Part shown: positions 32,038 to 40,041 of the stretch, piece after piece
Layout: the number at the start of each line of letters is the position of its first letter
Numbering within the stretch: position 1 is the stretch's first letter
DNA from: Niveispirillum sp048066115
GTDB lineage: Bacteria; Pseudomonadota; Alphaproteobacteria; Azospirillales; Azospirillaceae
Assembly: GCF_048066115.1 (NCBI RefSeq)
Contig: NZ_JBLTYX010000006.1
Location: 62,001-126,000, forward strand
Direction: 5' to 3'
Length of the DNA: 64,000 nt
Program-made: the position numbers and the translations under genes
Notes under the pieces: generated by a model
Database searches by the model: none
The model's input: only the letters and a program-made list of their open reading frames with translations
What the model was told of the DNA's origin: nothing

Positions 32038-32428
32038 CCAGCATAGCAGTCTCGGCCTTCAAGTCCAGTGCGGCGGCACATCCCGATGGTCAGGCGGTAA
32101 GTAGCGCTATCACCACTGCAAGCAGCATGACATACGCGCGTAATCGAACTGGTGTATTAACGGGAAACCGGTGGAAAACCGGGCTCTCATTGCCCATCGG
32201 TTGTGTGGGTGACCGGGATGGGAAGATCAAGGACGGGTGGCTCTGGTTTGGCCCCCACCTATCCATGATTTGCCGGCGGTGGTGAAAAACCGCTGCGCGT
32301 GGCGGTGCAATCAATTGCTGCGCTTGCCCCGATGGTGGTAGCAATAAGGCGGGCCGGGCATGCCTGCCGCGTGGGGCGGACGGACCGGTAGCGGCTCGAC
32401 AAGGGAATGGTGCGGCATCTTGCACGAA
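32029..32428. other. Divergent intergenic region before the CheZ-like operon
   Basis: About 400 bases between the divergent starts of the HTH gene and the CheZ-like gene. The left part (32100-32180) is somewhat AT-richer. The right part contains in-frame codons upstream of the chosen CheZ start (an alternative ATG lies at 32360 with AAGGCGGG before it), so the true spacer may be 330 bases. I see no RNA gene, repeat or convincing promoter motif. Confidence 0.5.
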
Positions 32429-33259
32429 ATGGGGAACATTCCGGGTCTGTCCGAGGGGGATTACGCCGCCCTTTACGACCGAATCGCACAGTCGCCGCAA
32501 GGTCTTGCCTTCCTGCGTGAGCATGCGCGCCGAGCGGGCGAGGCGGGCCAGACGCGGGTGGAAGCGGCGATGCGCGACCTGCGCATCCTGTTCGAAAGCC
32601 AGACGGGCCTGTTGCAGACGTCCGGCCGGGCCGAGGTTCTGCGCAGCGAGCTGATGGAGATGGCGGCGTCGATCGAACAGGCGCGGCGCGAGATCGCGGC
32701 CCTGCGGCCCAAGGATTCCTCCAACAACCGCCTGGATATCGCCACGAACGAGCTGGACGCCATCGTCTCCACCACGGAGCGCGCGTCGATCGACATCCTG
32801 CAATCGGCCGAGCGGCTGATGGAGGTGGCGGGACGGCTGAAGCGCTTAGGTGCCGATGCCGATCTGGTCGCCGATATCGAGAACGAGGTCACCAATATCT
32901 TCACCGCCTGTTCGTTCCAGGACCTGACGGGGCAGCGGACCAGCAAGGTGGTGAATGCGCTGCGCTATGTCGAACAGCGCGTCAATGCCATGATCTCCAT
33001 CTGGAATATCGACAGCGTCAAGGCGGCCCCGCCGGACGGCCCCGTCGATACCCGCCCCGACGCCCATCTGCTGGGCGGTCCGCGCGACGATGGCGTGAAC
33101 CAGAGCGATGTGGATGCGTTGCTGTCCGGTGCCGCGCCTGCGCCGCGTGCCCCGGCACCGCCGCCGCCGCCCAAGAAACAGGCTCCGGCGTCTGCCGCGG
33201 CGGACGAAGAGCCGCCGAACCCGCTGGACCAATCCGAAATCGACAATCTGTTCGACTGA
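32429..33259 (+). CDS. CheZ-like chemotaxis phosphatase with two CheY-binding tails
   Basis: A 276-residue helical protein. ACSFQDLTGQR at residues 160-170 is the CheZ active-site motif; D165 and Q169 match the residues that dephosphorylate CheY-P in E. coli CheZ. The C-terminus is disordered and Pro-rich and holds two peptides of the FliM/CheZ type that bind CheY: NQSDVDALL (224-232) and DQSEIDNLF at the very end (267-275). E. coli CheZ has one. The start is uncertain: an ATG at 32360 extends the protein by 23 residues and has a better ribosome site. First gene of a signalling operon with STAS, RsbW-like, REC-PP2C and PilZ genes. Confidence 0.87.
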   Translation: MGNIPGLSEGDYAALYDRIAQSPQGLAFLREHARRAGEAGQTRVEAAMRDLRILFESQTGLLQTSGRAEVLRSELMEMAASIEQARREIAALRPKDSSNNRLDIATNELDAIVSTTERASIDILQSAERLMEVAGRLKRLGADADLVADIENEVTNIFTACSFQDLTGQRTSKVVNALRYVEQRVNAMISIWNIDSVKAAPPDGPVDTRPDAHLLGGPRDDGVNQSDVDALLSGAAPAPRAPAPPPPPKKQAPASAAADEEPPNPLDQSEIDNLFD

Positions 33260-33276
33260 CTTAACGGAGACTTGCG

Positions 33277-33582
33277 ATGGACTACACCGTCCACACCGCC
33301 GCTGATGGGTTGCGCGTCACCCTGTCGGGCCGTATGACGCTGATCGACCATGAAAAGTTCCGCAACGTCGTTGATGCGATCGAGAAGGCGGAAGGGACGG
33401 TCTGCATCTTCGACCTGACGAAGCTGGAATTCGTCGACAGTTCGGGGCTGGGCATGTTCCTGATCGCCCGCGACGTGGCCATGCCCAAGAAGATGGAGAT
33501 CGAGCTGTTCGGCGCGCAGGAATCGGTGAAACGCATCCTGCAGATCGCCAAGTTCCAGACCCTGTTCCGCGTCACGCCCTGA
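33277..33582 (+). CDS. STAS-domain anti-sigma-factor antagonist
   Basis: A 101-residue single STAS domain of the SpoIIAA/RsbV type. EFVDSSGLGMFL carries the phosphorylatable Ser pair at residues 55-56. Unphosphorylated, such proteins sequester an RsbW-like kinase; phosphorylation releases it. GGAGA lies seven bases before the ATG. The cognate kinase and phosphatase candidates are the next two genes. What the switch controls (sigma factor or a motility/c-di-GMP partner) is not shown here. Confidence 0.93.
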   Translation: MDYTVHTAADGLRVTLSGRMTLIDHEKFRNVVDAIEKAEGTVCIFDLTKLEFVDSSGLGMFLIARDVAMPKKMEIELFGAQESVKRILQIAKFQTLFRVTP

Positions 33583-33598
33583 TCCAGGGGCCGCCGCC

Positions 33599-34360
33599 AT
33601 GGTGTCCACCGCCCCGCACCCCGCTGCCGGCCCGCCGCCGTCCATCGGCGGGGAGGTGGCGTCCGGCCTGTTGCGCCGGCTGGTCATGTCCCATGGGCTG
33701 ATCCAGGCCGATTGGGCGGTGGAGGCGGCCGAGGCAGGCACCCTGACCGCCGCCCCCGCCATCCTGGTCACGCTGCGCGGCAGCACGCGGGAGATGGAGG
33801 CGGCCCTGGCGCTGGGGGCCTGCGCCTATGTCGAACTGGGTGATGACGGGGAATTGCCGCCCGGCCTTCTGCCGCTGCTGGCGGGTCCGCCCGGCCTGCA
33901 CCTGTCGCTGTCTACCGTCACCAGCTTCAGCCTGGACATGGCCCCGCTGCTTTGCACCACGCTGGTGGCGCGTGGCTGGCTGGACCCGCACCGGCGGTCG
34001 GATGCGGAAATCTGCCTGCATGAGGCGGTCAGCAACGCCATTGTCCATGGCAATCTGGACATCCATCATGGCCCTTCGGCCGATGCCGGTGCCTTTGACG
34101 GTTTCTTCCGCGCCGTGCAGGACAGGCTGGCCGACCGCGCCCATGCCAGCCGGCGGGTGACGGTGGAGGCGGTGGCCGGGGCGGATGAACTGTGCCTGCG
34201 CATCAAGGATGAGGGGCGGGGCCATCCCGGCCATGTGCCGGCCAGCATCGAGAAGCTGGAGGCGAAATCCGGACGCGGTATCCGCATCATGGGGGAAATG
34301 GCCGATCGCGTGTCCTTCACTGATGCCGGCCGCACCGCCAACCTGTATTTCCGCCGATGA
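33599..34360 (+). CDS. RsbW-like ATP-binding (GHKL) serine kinase
   Basis: A 253-residue protein with a C-terminal GHKL ATPase: N-box DAEICLHEAVSNAIVHGN, G1 box IKDEGRGHP and G2-like GRGIRIMGEMADRV. The N-terminal 120 residues look like a degenerate receiver-like domain (AILVTLRGSTREMEAALALG) without the acceptor aspartate. It likely phosphorylates the STAS protein encoded just upstream, the usual partner-switch role. Its last codons overlap the next start (ATGA). Confidence 0.85.
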   Translation: MVSTAPHPAAGPPPSIGGEVASGLLRRLVMSHGLIQADWAVEAAEAGTLTAAPAILVTLRGSTREMEAALALGACAYVELGDDGELPPGLLPLLAGPPGLHLSLSTVTSFSLDMAPLLCTTLVARGWLDPHRRSDAEICLHEAVSNAIVHGNLDIHHGPSADAGAFDGFFRAVQDRLADRAHASRRVTVEAVAGADELCLRIKDEGRGHPGHVPASIEKLEAKSGRGIRIMGEMADRVSFTDAGRTANLYFRR

Positions 34361-35547
34361 GCGAGGCCGGCACGATCCCATCCGGCCAGGGGCCGAACCG
34401 CATCAGCTTCGCCGATTGCCGCGTCCTGATCGTCGATGACAGCCGCTTCAACCGGGAAATCCTGTCGCGCTTCATGCATTGGGTCGGTATCGGCAAGGTC
34501 GATTTCGCCGCCGACGGGGAGGAGGGGCTGGCCCGGCTGCGGGCCACCAGTTACGACCTTGTCGTGCTGGATATCGGCATGCCGGTGCTGGACGGGCTGA
34601 GCCTGTGCCGCCGCATCCGGGAGGAGCCGGCCTGGGCCGACCTGCCCGTGCTGATGCAGACATCGGCGGCCAACGACCCGGCCGGGGTGAAATGTTTCGA
34701 GGCCGGGGCCAGCGACATCATCACCAAGCCGATCAATCCCGGCGAATGCATGGCGCGCGTCCGCCTGCATCTGGAAAAGCAGTTCTTTTTCCGAAACCTG
34801 TCGGATTTCCACCGCCGCCTGCAAAGCGACCTGAAGCTGGCGCGGTCGATGCAGACCTCGCTGATCCCGGCGGCGCGGGTGATCGCGGCGGCCGGTGCCC
34901 GGCACAATCTGTCGATCGAAGGGCATTTCGAGCCGTCGGACGAGCTGGGGGGCGATTTCTGGACCCTGTTCGACCTGGGCGACGATCAACTGGGCCTGAT
35001 GTCGGCGGATTTTTCCGGCCATGGCATATCGGCGGCCATCAACACCTTCCGCTTCCATACGCTGATCGAGCGTATTCCGCCCAACGGGCTGGAACCGGCG
35101 GAATGGCTGACCATGCTGAATCGGCCGCTGAAGGATCTGCTGCCGGTCGGGCAGTTCGCCACCTGCTTCTATGGCATCATCGACAGCCGGCTTGGCACCT
35201 TGTCCTATGCCGCCGCCGGCGCGCCCAGCCCGATGCTGTTCCATAACGGCCAGGTGACGATGCTGGATGCCAGCGGCCTGATGCTGGGCGTGACCAACAA
35301 CCCGTCCTTCACGGCCGACACGGTGCCGTTTCCGCGCGGCGCCTCGCTGCTGGTCTATTCCGATGCGATGACGGAGGCCGATGACCAGGCCGGGCACCTG
35401 ATCGGGGAGGATGGATTGCTGCGTCTGGTTCGGCAATGTTTCCCCGGAGGCGAGAACAGGCTTGCGCGATTGCTCGCCTCCTTCGACACTATGGCGGCGC
35501 GGCCGTTGGCCGACGACCTGACGGCCATTTGCATCAGCAGGGTGTGA
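34357..35547 (+). CDS. Response regulator with PP2C (SpoIIE/RsbU) phosphatase output
   Basis: A 396-residue protein. The receiver (residues 20-145) has D72 in VVLDIGMPVLDG and the acidic pair VDDS. After a coiled-coil linker the PP2C domain contains EPSDELGGDFW, SADFSGHGISAA and DDLTAICI, which hold the metal-binding aspartates. Such proteins dephosphorylate the STAS antagonist when activated. They resemble HsbR of Pseudomonas, which controls motility and biofilm choice. Overlaps the RsbW-like gene by four bases and is two bases from the PilZ gene. Confidence 0.93.
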   Translation: MSEAGTIPSGQGPNRISFADCRVLIVDDSRFNREILSRFMHWVGIGKVDFAADGEEGLARLRATSYDLVVLDIGMPVLDGLSLCRRIREEPAWADLPVLMQTSAANDPAGVKCFEAGASDIITKPINPGECMARVRLHLEKQFFFRNLSDFHRRLQSDLKLARSMQTSLIPAARVIAAAGARHNLSIEGHFEPSDELGGDFWTLFDLGDDQLGLMSADFSGHGISAAINTFRFHTLIERIPPNGLEPAEWLTMLNRPLKDLLPVGQFATCFYGIIDSRLGTLSYAAAGAPSPMLFHNGQVTMLDASGLMLGVTNNPSFTADTVPFPRGASLLVYSDAMTEADDQAGHLIGEDGLLRLVRQCFPGGENRLARLLASFDTMAARPLADDLTAICISRV

Positions 35548-35549
35548 CC

Positions 35550-35891
35550 ATGCCTGTGATGTCTCCCATCGATTGGATAAAGGGCCTGTTCAAGCCCAAC
35601 CGCCGGCGTTTCGACCGGCATGCGGTGCAGTTCGGCATCCGCCTGCAGGCGGGTGGCCAGACCTACGACTGCGATATGCGCGACGTTTCCCCGTCGGGCG
35701 CCTTGCTGGTGGACGCACCCAACCTGCCGATCGGCACCATGACCGTGCTGGAAATCCCGCAGATCGCGCTGTCCACCGATGCCCGTGTGGTGCGGCGGAC
35801 GGAACTGGGAATCGGCATCGAGTTCTCCCGCGACGGGGTCGGTGCCATCGTCGCCGGCTGGGCCAAGGGGTTGAGCCCCGTCCCGGAGTAA
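35550..35891 (+). CDS. PilZ-domain protein (c-di-GMP receptor candidate)
   Basis: A 113-residue protein. PNRRRFDRHAV matches the RxxxR c-di-GMP motif and CDMRDVSPSGALL the (D/N)xSxxG motif, so ligand binding is likely. The chosen ATG at 35550 follows the previous stop by two bases. No membrane segment. As last gene of the operon it ties the partner switch and CheZ-like phosphatase to c-di-GMP, probably in control of motility or surface behaviour. Confidence 0.9.
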   Translation: MPVMSPIDWIKGLFKPNRRRFDRHAVQFGIRLQAGGQTYDCDMRDVSPSGALLVDAPNLPIGTMTVLEIPQIALSTDARVVRRTELGIGIEFSRDGVGAIVAGWAKGLSPVPE

Positions 35892-35983
35892 AGGCAGGTA
35901 TGGGAGGGTTACGCCGGCAAGTCTTGCGTCGGCGTGGCCGGCGGTCCATGTCCTATGGTCTTTACCCCTGACGGAAACCGATC

Positions 35984-37756
35984 TTGGCCCTGACCACCGA
36001 TGCCGCCCCGAAAAAGGCCACCCGGACCCGCGCCCTGCTCGGCCGGTTATCGGCGGCCTATCTGGGGCCCTACAAATCCAAGCTGGCGGTGGCCTTGCTG
36101 CTGATGGCGCTGGAAGCGGCGGGGACGGGGGCGGTGGCCTGGGGGTTCCAGCCGCTGCTGGACCGGGCGTTCCAGCCGGACAATCACGGTTTCCTGCTGC
36201 CGTTCGCCGCCCTGATCATGGCGGCCTTCGTGGTGCGCGGCACGGCGGCCTATGGCCATTCGGTGCTGGTCAACCATGTAGGCCAGCGCATCGTAGCCCG
36301 CATCCAGGGCCAGGTCTATGGCCACCTGATCCGATCCGACCTGGCCTATCTGCACGGGCGCGCGTCGGGGCAGTGGATTTCGCATCTGGTCAATGACGTG
36401 AACCAGATGCGGCTGGCCGTGTCGGAATGCCTGACCGGGGCGGTCAATCACGGGCTGACGCTGGTCGTGCTGGTCTGCATGATGTTCTATCAGGATTGGC
36501 GCCTGGGCCTGATCGCCTTCACCGTGTTCCCGGTCTCGGGCTGGTTCCTGGGGCGCCTGGGCAAGCGGCTGCGCCGCATCGCCGCCAGCCAGCAGACGGA
36601 GCTGGGCAATTTCTCCGCCGTGCTGGGCCAGACCTTCCAGGGCGCGCGCCATGTGAAGGCCTATGGCATGGAGGCGTATGAGGAGGCGCGCGTCGGTGGC
36701 ACCATCGACCGGCTGCGCAAGCTGACGGCGAAAAGCTATCGCACCGGCGCCTCCATGCTGCCCATCAACGAGATTTTCAGCGGTGCCGCCGTGGTCGGCG
36801 TCATCGTCTATGGCGGTCTGGCCATCGCAGACGGCACGCGCACGGCCGGCCAGCTGGTCAGCTTCATCGGCGCCTTCATGCTGGCCTATCAGCCGATGAA
36901 GGCCCTGACCAAGCTGAACGCGCAGTTGCAGGTGGGGCTGGCGGCGGCCGACAGGGTGCTGTCGGTGCTGGATGCGCCGCCGCGCATTACCGACCGGCCG
37001 GGGGCCAAGGTCCTGCCGCCGGACAGCCGGCACGATATCCGCTTCACCGGCGTCCGCTTCTCCTATGATGGGGAGAAGGAGGCGCTGGAAGGCGTGGATA
37101 TAGAGGTGCCGGCCGGGCGCACTGTGGCCCTGGTGGGGGCGTCCGGGTCGGGCAAGACCACGGTGCTGAACCTGATCCCGCGTTTCTATGAGGTGACCGA
37201 GGGGGCGGTCACCGTGGCCGACCAGGATGTGCGCGACCTGACGCTGGCCAGCTTGCGTGCCTCCATCGCCCTGGTCAGCCAGGAGACGGCTTTGTTCGAT
37301 GATACGATCCTGGCCAACATCGCCTATGGCCGGCCGGGCGCGTCACGCGCTGAGGTGGAGGCCGCCGCCCGCGACGCCGCCGCGCATGATTTCATCCTGG
37401 ACCTGCCCGACGGGTATGACACGGTCGTGGGGGAGATGGGGCTGAAGCTGTCGGGCGGGCAGCGCCAACGCATCGCCATCGCCCGCGCCATGCTGAAGAA
37501 CGCGCCCATCCTGCTGCTGGACGAGGCGACATCGGCCCTGGACAGCGCGTCGGAACGGGCGGTGCAGGAGGCGTTGCGCCGGTTGCAGGCCGGGCGCACG
37601 ACCCTGGTCATCGCCCACCGCCTGTCCACCATCGCCGATGCCGATCACATCTATGTGATGGATGCGGGCCGGGTGGTGGAGCAGGGGACGCATGAGCAGC
37701 TGTTGGCCCAGGGCGGGGCCTATGCGCGGTTCCAGATGTTGCAGGGTGGGGCGTAG
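35984..37756 (+). CDS. ABC exporter, fused permease/ATPase (MsbA-like)
   Basis: A 590-residue half-transporter: six membrane helices in residues 25-320, then the ATPase with Walker A GASGSGKTT (K391), LSGGQRQRIAIARAML and ILLLDEATSALDS. The family moves lipid A, lipids, peptides or drugs outward; MsbA-type substrates are likely but unproven. The start is a TTG at 35984. The stop codon TAG at 37754-37756 lies inside the first bases of a repeat element, so the insertion of that element defined or redefined the C-terminus. Confidence 0.92.
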   Translation: MALTTDAAPKKATRTRALLGRLSAAYLGPYKSKLAVALLLMALEAAGTGAVAWGFQPLLDRAFQPDNHGFLLPFAALIMAAFVVRGTAAYGHSVLVNHVGQRIVARIQGQVYGHLIRSDLAYLHGRASGQWISHLVNDVNQMRLAVSECLTGAVNHGLTLVVLVCMMFYQDWRLGLIAFTVFPVSGWFLGRLGKRLRRIAASQQTELGNFSAVLGQTFQGARHVKAYGMEAYEEARVGGTIDRLRKLTAKSYRTGASMLPINEIFSGAAVVGVIVYGGLAIADGTRTAGQLVSFIGAFMLAYQPMKALTKLNAQLQVGLAAADRVLSVLDAPPRITDRPGAKVLPPDSRHDIRFTGVRFSYDGEKEALEGVDIEVPAGRTVALVGASGSGKTTVLNLIPRFYEVTEGAVTVADQDVRDLTLASLRASIALVSQETALFDDTILANIAYGRPGASRAEVEAAARDAAAHDFILDLPDGYDTVVGEMGLKLSGGQRQRIAIARAMLKNAPILLLDEATSALDSASERAVQEALRRLQAGRTTLVIAHRLSTIADADHIYVMDAGRVVEQGTHEQLLAQGGAYARFQMLQGGA

Positions 37757-37847
37757 GTCAGGGTCGAGGGCGCAAGCCCGAGCCCTGACAGATAAGGCTT
37801 TCAATCCATTGCTGTCAGGGCTTGCCTACGGCTCGACCTGACCTACG
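37752..37847. repeat. ~95-bp palindromic element, family 2, copy A
   Basis: The outer arms are CGTAGGTCAGG(G)TCGAG and CTCGACCTGACCTACG; an inner pair GCCCTGACAG/CTGTCAGGGC sits within. The same layout recurs at 47268-47361 and 49845-49939. Here it separates two convergent genes and its ends supply both stop codons: TAG of the ABC exporter at 37754-37756 and TAG of ilvE at 37843-37845. Confidence 0.9.
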
Positions 37848-38739
37848 CCGCGGCTGCCGTGTTCAGGCGGCCATGAACAAGGTCACTGTAATCCGCGATC
37901 ATCGTCCGGCAGACATCGCCCGGCGTGAAGGTCCAGTCGCCGATGCGGCTGACCGGCGTCACCTCGGCGGCCGATCCGGTCAGGAAAATCTCCGACGCGT
38001 CCTTCACCTCATCCAGGGTGAAATGGCGCTCCACCACGCTATAGCCCCGGCGCTTGGCCAGATCGATGATCGTCCGGCGGGTGAGCCCATCCAGGAAACA
38101 GTCGGGGATGGGGGTGTGGATCACCCCATCCTTCACCATGAAGAAATTCGCGCCCGTCGCCTCGGCCACATAGCCCCGGTAATCCAGCATCAGCGCGTCC
38201 TGGCGGCCGTTGCGCTCCGCCTCATGCTTGGAAATGGTGCAGATCATGTAGAGGCCGGCGGCCTTGGCCTCCGTCGGGGCGGTGTCCGGGGCGGGGCGGC
38301 GCCAGCGGGCGATTTCCAGCGAAATGCCCTTCATCCGGGCTTCCGGGGTGAAATAGCTGGGCCATTCCCAGCAGGCGACGGCCAGGTGGATTTTGTTGGC
38401 CTGCGCGGCGACACCCATCATCTCGCTGCCCCGCCAGGCGACGGGGCGCAGGTAGCCGTCACGCAGGCCGGCGGCTTTGCAGACCTCCCGCTTGGCAGCG
38501 TCGATCTCCTCGGCGCTGTAAGGAATATCGAAGCCCATCAGTTCCGCTGAGCGGCGCAGGCGCAGCGAATGTTCGTGCGACTTGAAGATCACGCCATTGT
38601 AAATGCGCTCCCCCTCAAATACACAGCTTGCATAGTGCAGGCCGTGGGTAAGCACATGCACCTGCGCCTCACGCCAGGGGACCAGTGCCCCGTCGAACCA
38701 GATATGGCCGTCACGGTCATGGAAGGGGATGATCGTCAT
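37843..38739 (-). CDS. ilvE: Branched-chain amino acid aminotransferase
   Basis: A 298-residue fold-type IV PLP enzyme that transaminates leucine, isoleucine and valine with 2-oxoglutarate. THGLHYASCVFEGERIY is the N-terminal substrate block; K in TISKHEAERNG is the probable PLP lysine; EATGANFFMVKDG and LDGLTRRTIIDLAKRRG are the family's cofactor motifs. The length is normal. Divergent from petP, a common alphaproteobacterial arrangement. The last codon and stop lie in the adjoining repeat. Confidence 0.95.
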   Translation of the reverse strand: MTIIPFHDRDGHIWFDGALVPWREAQVHVLTHGLHYASCVFEGERIYNGVIFKSHEHSLRLRRSAELMGFDIPYSAEEIDAAKREVCKAAGLRDGYLRPVAWRGSEMMGVAAQANKIHLAVACWEWPSYFTPEARMKGISLEIARWRRPAPDTAPTEAKAAGLYMICTISKHEAERNGRQDALMLDYRGYVAEATGANFFMVKDGVIHTPIPDCFLDGLTRRTIIDLAKRRGYSVVERHFTLDEVKDASEIFLTGSAAEVTPVSRIGDWTFTPGDVCRTMIADYSDLVHGRLNTAAAA

Positions 38740-38809
38740 TTGGGCTTCCTTGTTTTTTTATGTCGCGTATAACTCCATCCACGATACGGAATTGCGGAAA
38801 TAAGTCAAC

Positions 38810-39301
38810 ATGGCTGACATAAAATCGGGACCGAACCCGCTTTTCCTGCGTGAGGAGGATCTTCGCCAGGGCATCGAACTGCTGTTCTACGCCTATCGCG
38901 ACTTCACGGCGGAGCCCGACGCCATGCTGGCGAAGATCGGGCTGGGGCGGGCGCATCACCGCGTCGTCTATTTCGTGGGCCGCTATCCGTCGATCACGGT
39001 GACGGAACTGCTGGGCATTCTGCAGATCACCAAGCAGAGCCTGAGCCGCGTGCTGTCCGATCTGGTGGAACAGGAATATATCGCCCAGCGTCCGGGCACC
39101 AAGGACCGGCGCCAGCGCCTGCTGACCCTGACGGAGAAGGGGGTGGAACTGGAACGCGCCCTGTCGGACGCCCAGCGCGCCCGCATCGCCCAGGCCTATC
39201 GCGCGGCGGGGGCGGCGTCGGTGGAAGGGTTCCGCACCGTCATGCTGGGCATCATCGACCCGGAGGACCGGGCCAAGTTCCCGCCGCCGGGCAAGCGGTG
39301 A
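38810..39301 (+). CDS. petP: MarR-family regulator (PetP-like)
   Basis: A 163-residue winged-helix regulator. The recognition region is TVTELLGILQITKQSLSRVL and the wing YIAQRPGTKDRRQRLLTLTEKG, where the DxRxxR motif is seen. In Rhodobacter capsulatus petP lies directly upstream of petR, as here. The divergent ilvE gene shares a 70-base promoter region with it. The symbol is by synteny and family; no direct target is shown. Confidence 0.85.
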   Translation: MADIKSGPNPLFLREEDLRQGIELLFYAYRDFTAEPDAMLAKIGLGRAHHRVVYFVGRYPSITVTELLGILQITKQSLSRVLSDLVEQEYIAQRPGTKDRRQRLLTLTEKGVELERALSDAQRARIAQAYRAAGAASVEGFRTVMLGIIDPEDRAKFPPPGKR

Positions 39302-39333
39302 CCATTGGCCCCGTCCATGCTATGTGAGGGGCC

Positions 39334-40041
39334 ATGATCACCGATCCCGCCGAGCAGCCGCATATATTGGTCGTCGATGACGATACGCGCCTGCGCGAGG
39401 CGTTGCGCCGGTATCTGGGCCAGAACGGGTTCCTGGTGACGGGGGCGGCCGATGCGGCGGAGGCGCGGGCCAAGCTGGCCGGGCTGGAATTCGACCTGAT
39501 CGTGCTGGACGTGATGATGCCGGGTGAAAGCGGGCTGGAACTGTGCCGCGACCTGTCGGGCAAGGGCGGCGCCCCCATCCTGATGTTGACGGCGCGCAGC
39601 GAGGCGGATGAGCGCATCCACGGGCTGGAGGCCGGGGCCGATGATTATTTGTCCAAGCCGTTCGAGCCGCGCGAGCTGGTGCTGCGCCTGAATGCCATCC
39701 TGCGCCGTACGGCGCGCCGCGCGCCGCGCGCCGCGCTGGGGGCGGTGCCCATCCGCCTGGGCCGTTATCTGTTCGATGCGGAACGGGAGGAGTTGCGCAC
39801 CGGCGAGGAGATCATCCGCCTGACCGCCATGGAAGCCAGCCTGCTGCGCGTGCTGGCCGCCGAACCCGGTATGGTGATGAGCCGGGAGGCGCTGGTGGAA
39901 AAGGCGGGGGTGGATGCGGGCAATGAGCGCACCATCGACGTCCAGGTCACCCGTCTGCGCCGTAAATTGGAAGATGATCCGCGCGAGCCGCGTTATCTTC
40001 AGACGGTGCGCGGCGAAGGCTATGTGTTGAGGCCCGATTGA
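39334..40041 (+). CDS. petR: OmpR-family response regulator (PetR-like)
   Basis: A 235-residue regulator. The receiver has VVDDD at 13-17 and the acceptor D59 in LIVLDVMMPGESG; K is in YLSKPFEP. The winged-helix output (residues 140-233) ends with NERTIDVQVTRLRRKLEDD and YLQTVRGEGYVL. It follows petP by 32 bases and its stop overlaps the TTG start of the adjoining sensor kinase, so these three are one operon. Gene symbol rests on the petP-petR order. Confidence 0.92.
   Translation: MITDPAEQPHILVVDDDTRLREALRRYLGQNGFLVTGAADAAEARAKLAGLEFDLIVLDVMMPGESGLELCRDLSGKGGAPILMLTARSEADERIHGLEAGADDYLSKPFEPRELVLRLNAILRRTARRAPRAALGAVPIRLGRYLFDAEREELRTGEEIIRLTAMEASLLRVLAAEPGMVMSREALVEKAGVDAGNERTIDVQVTRLRRKLEDDPREPRYLQTVRGEGYVLRPD

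Noticed and set aside
31699..32046. A Gly/Arg-rich plus-strand frame over the proline-rich linker of the HTH protein.
   Set aside because: It is the complement of a Pro/Ala repeat codon tract and has no independent evidence of coding.
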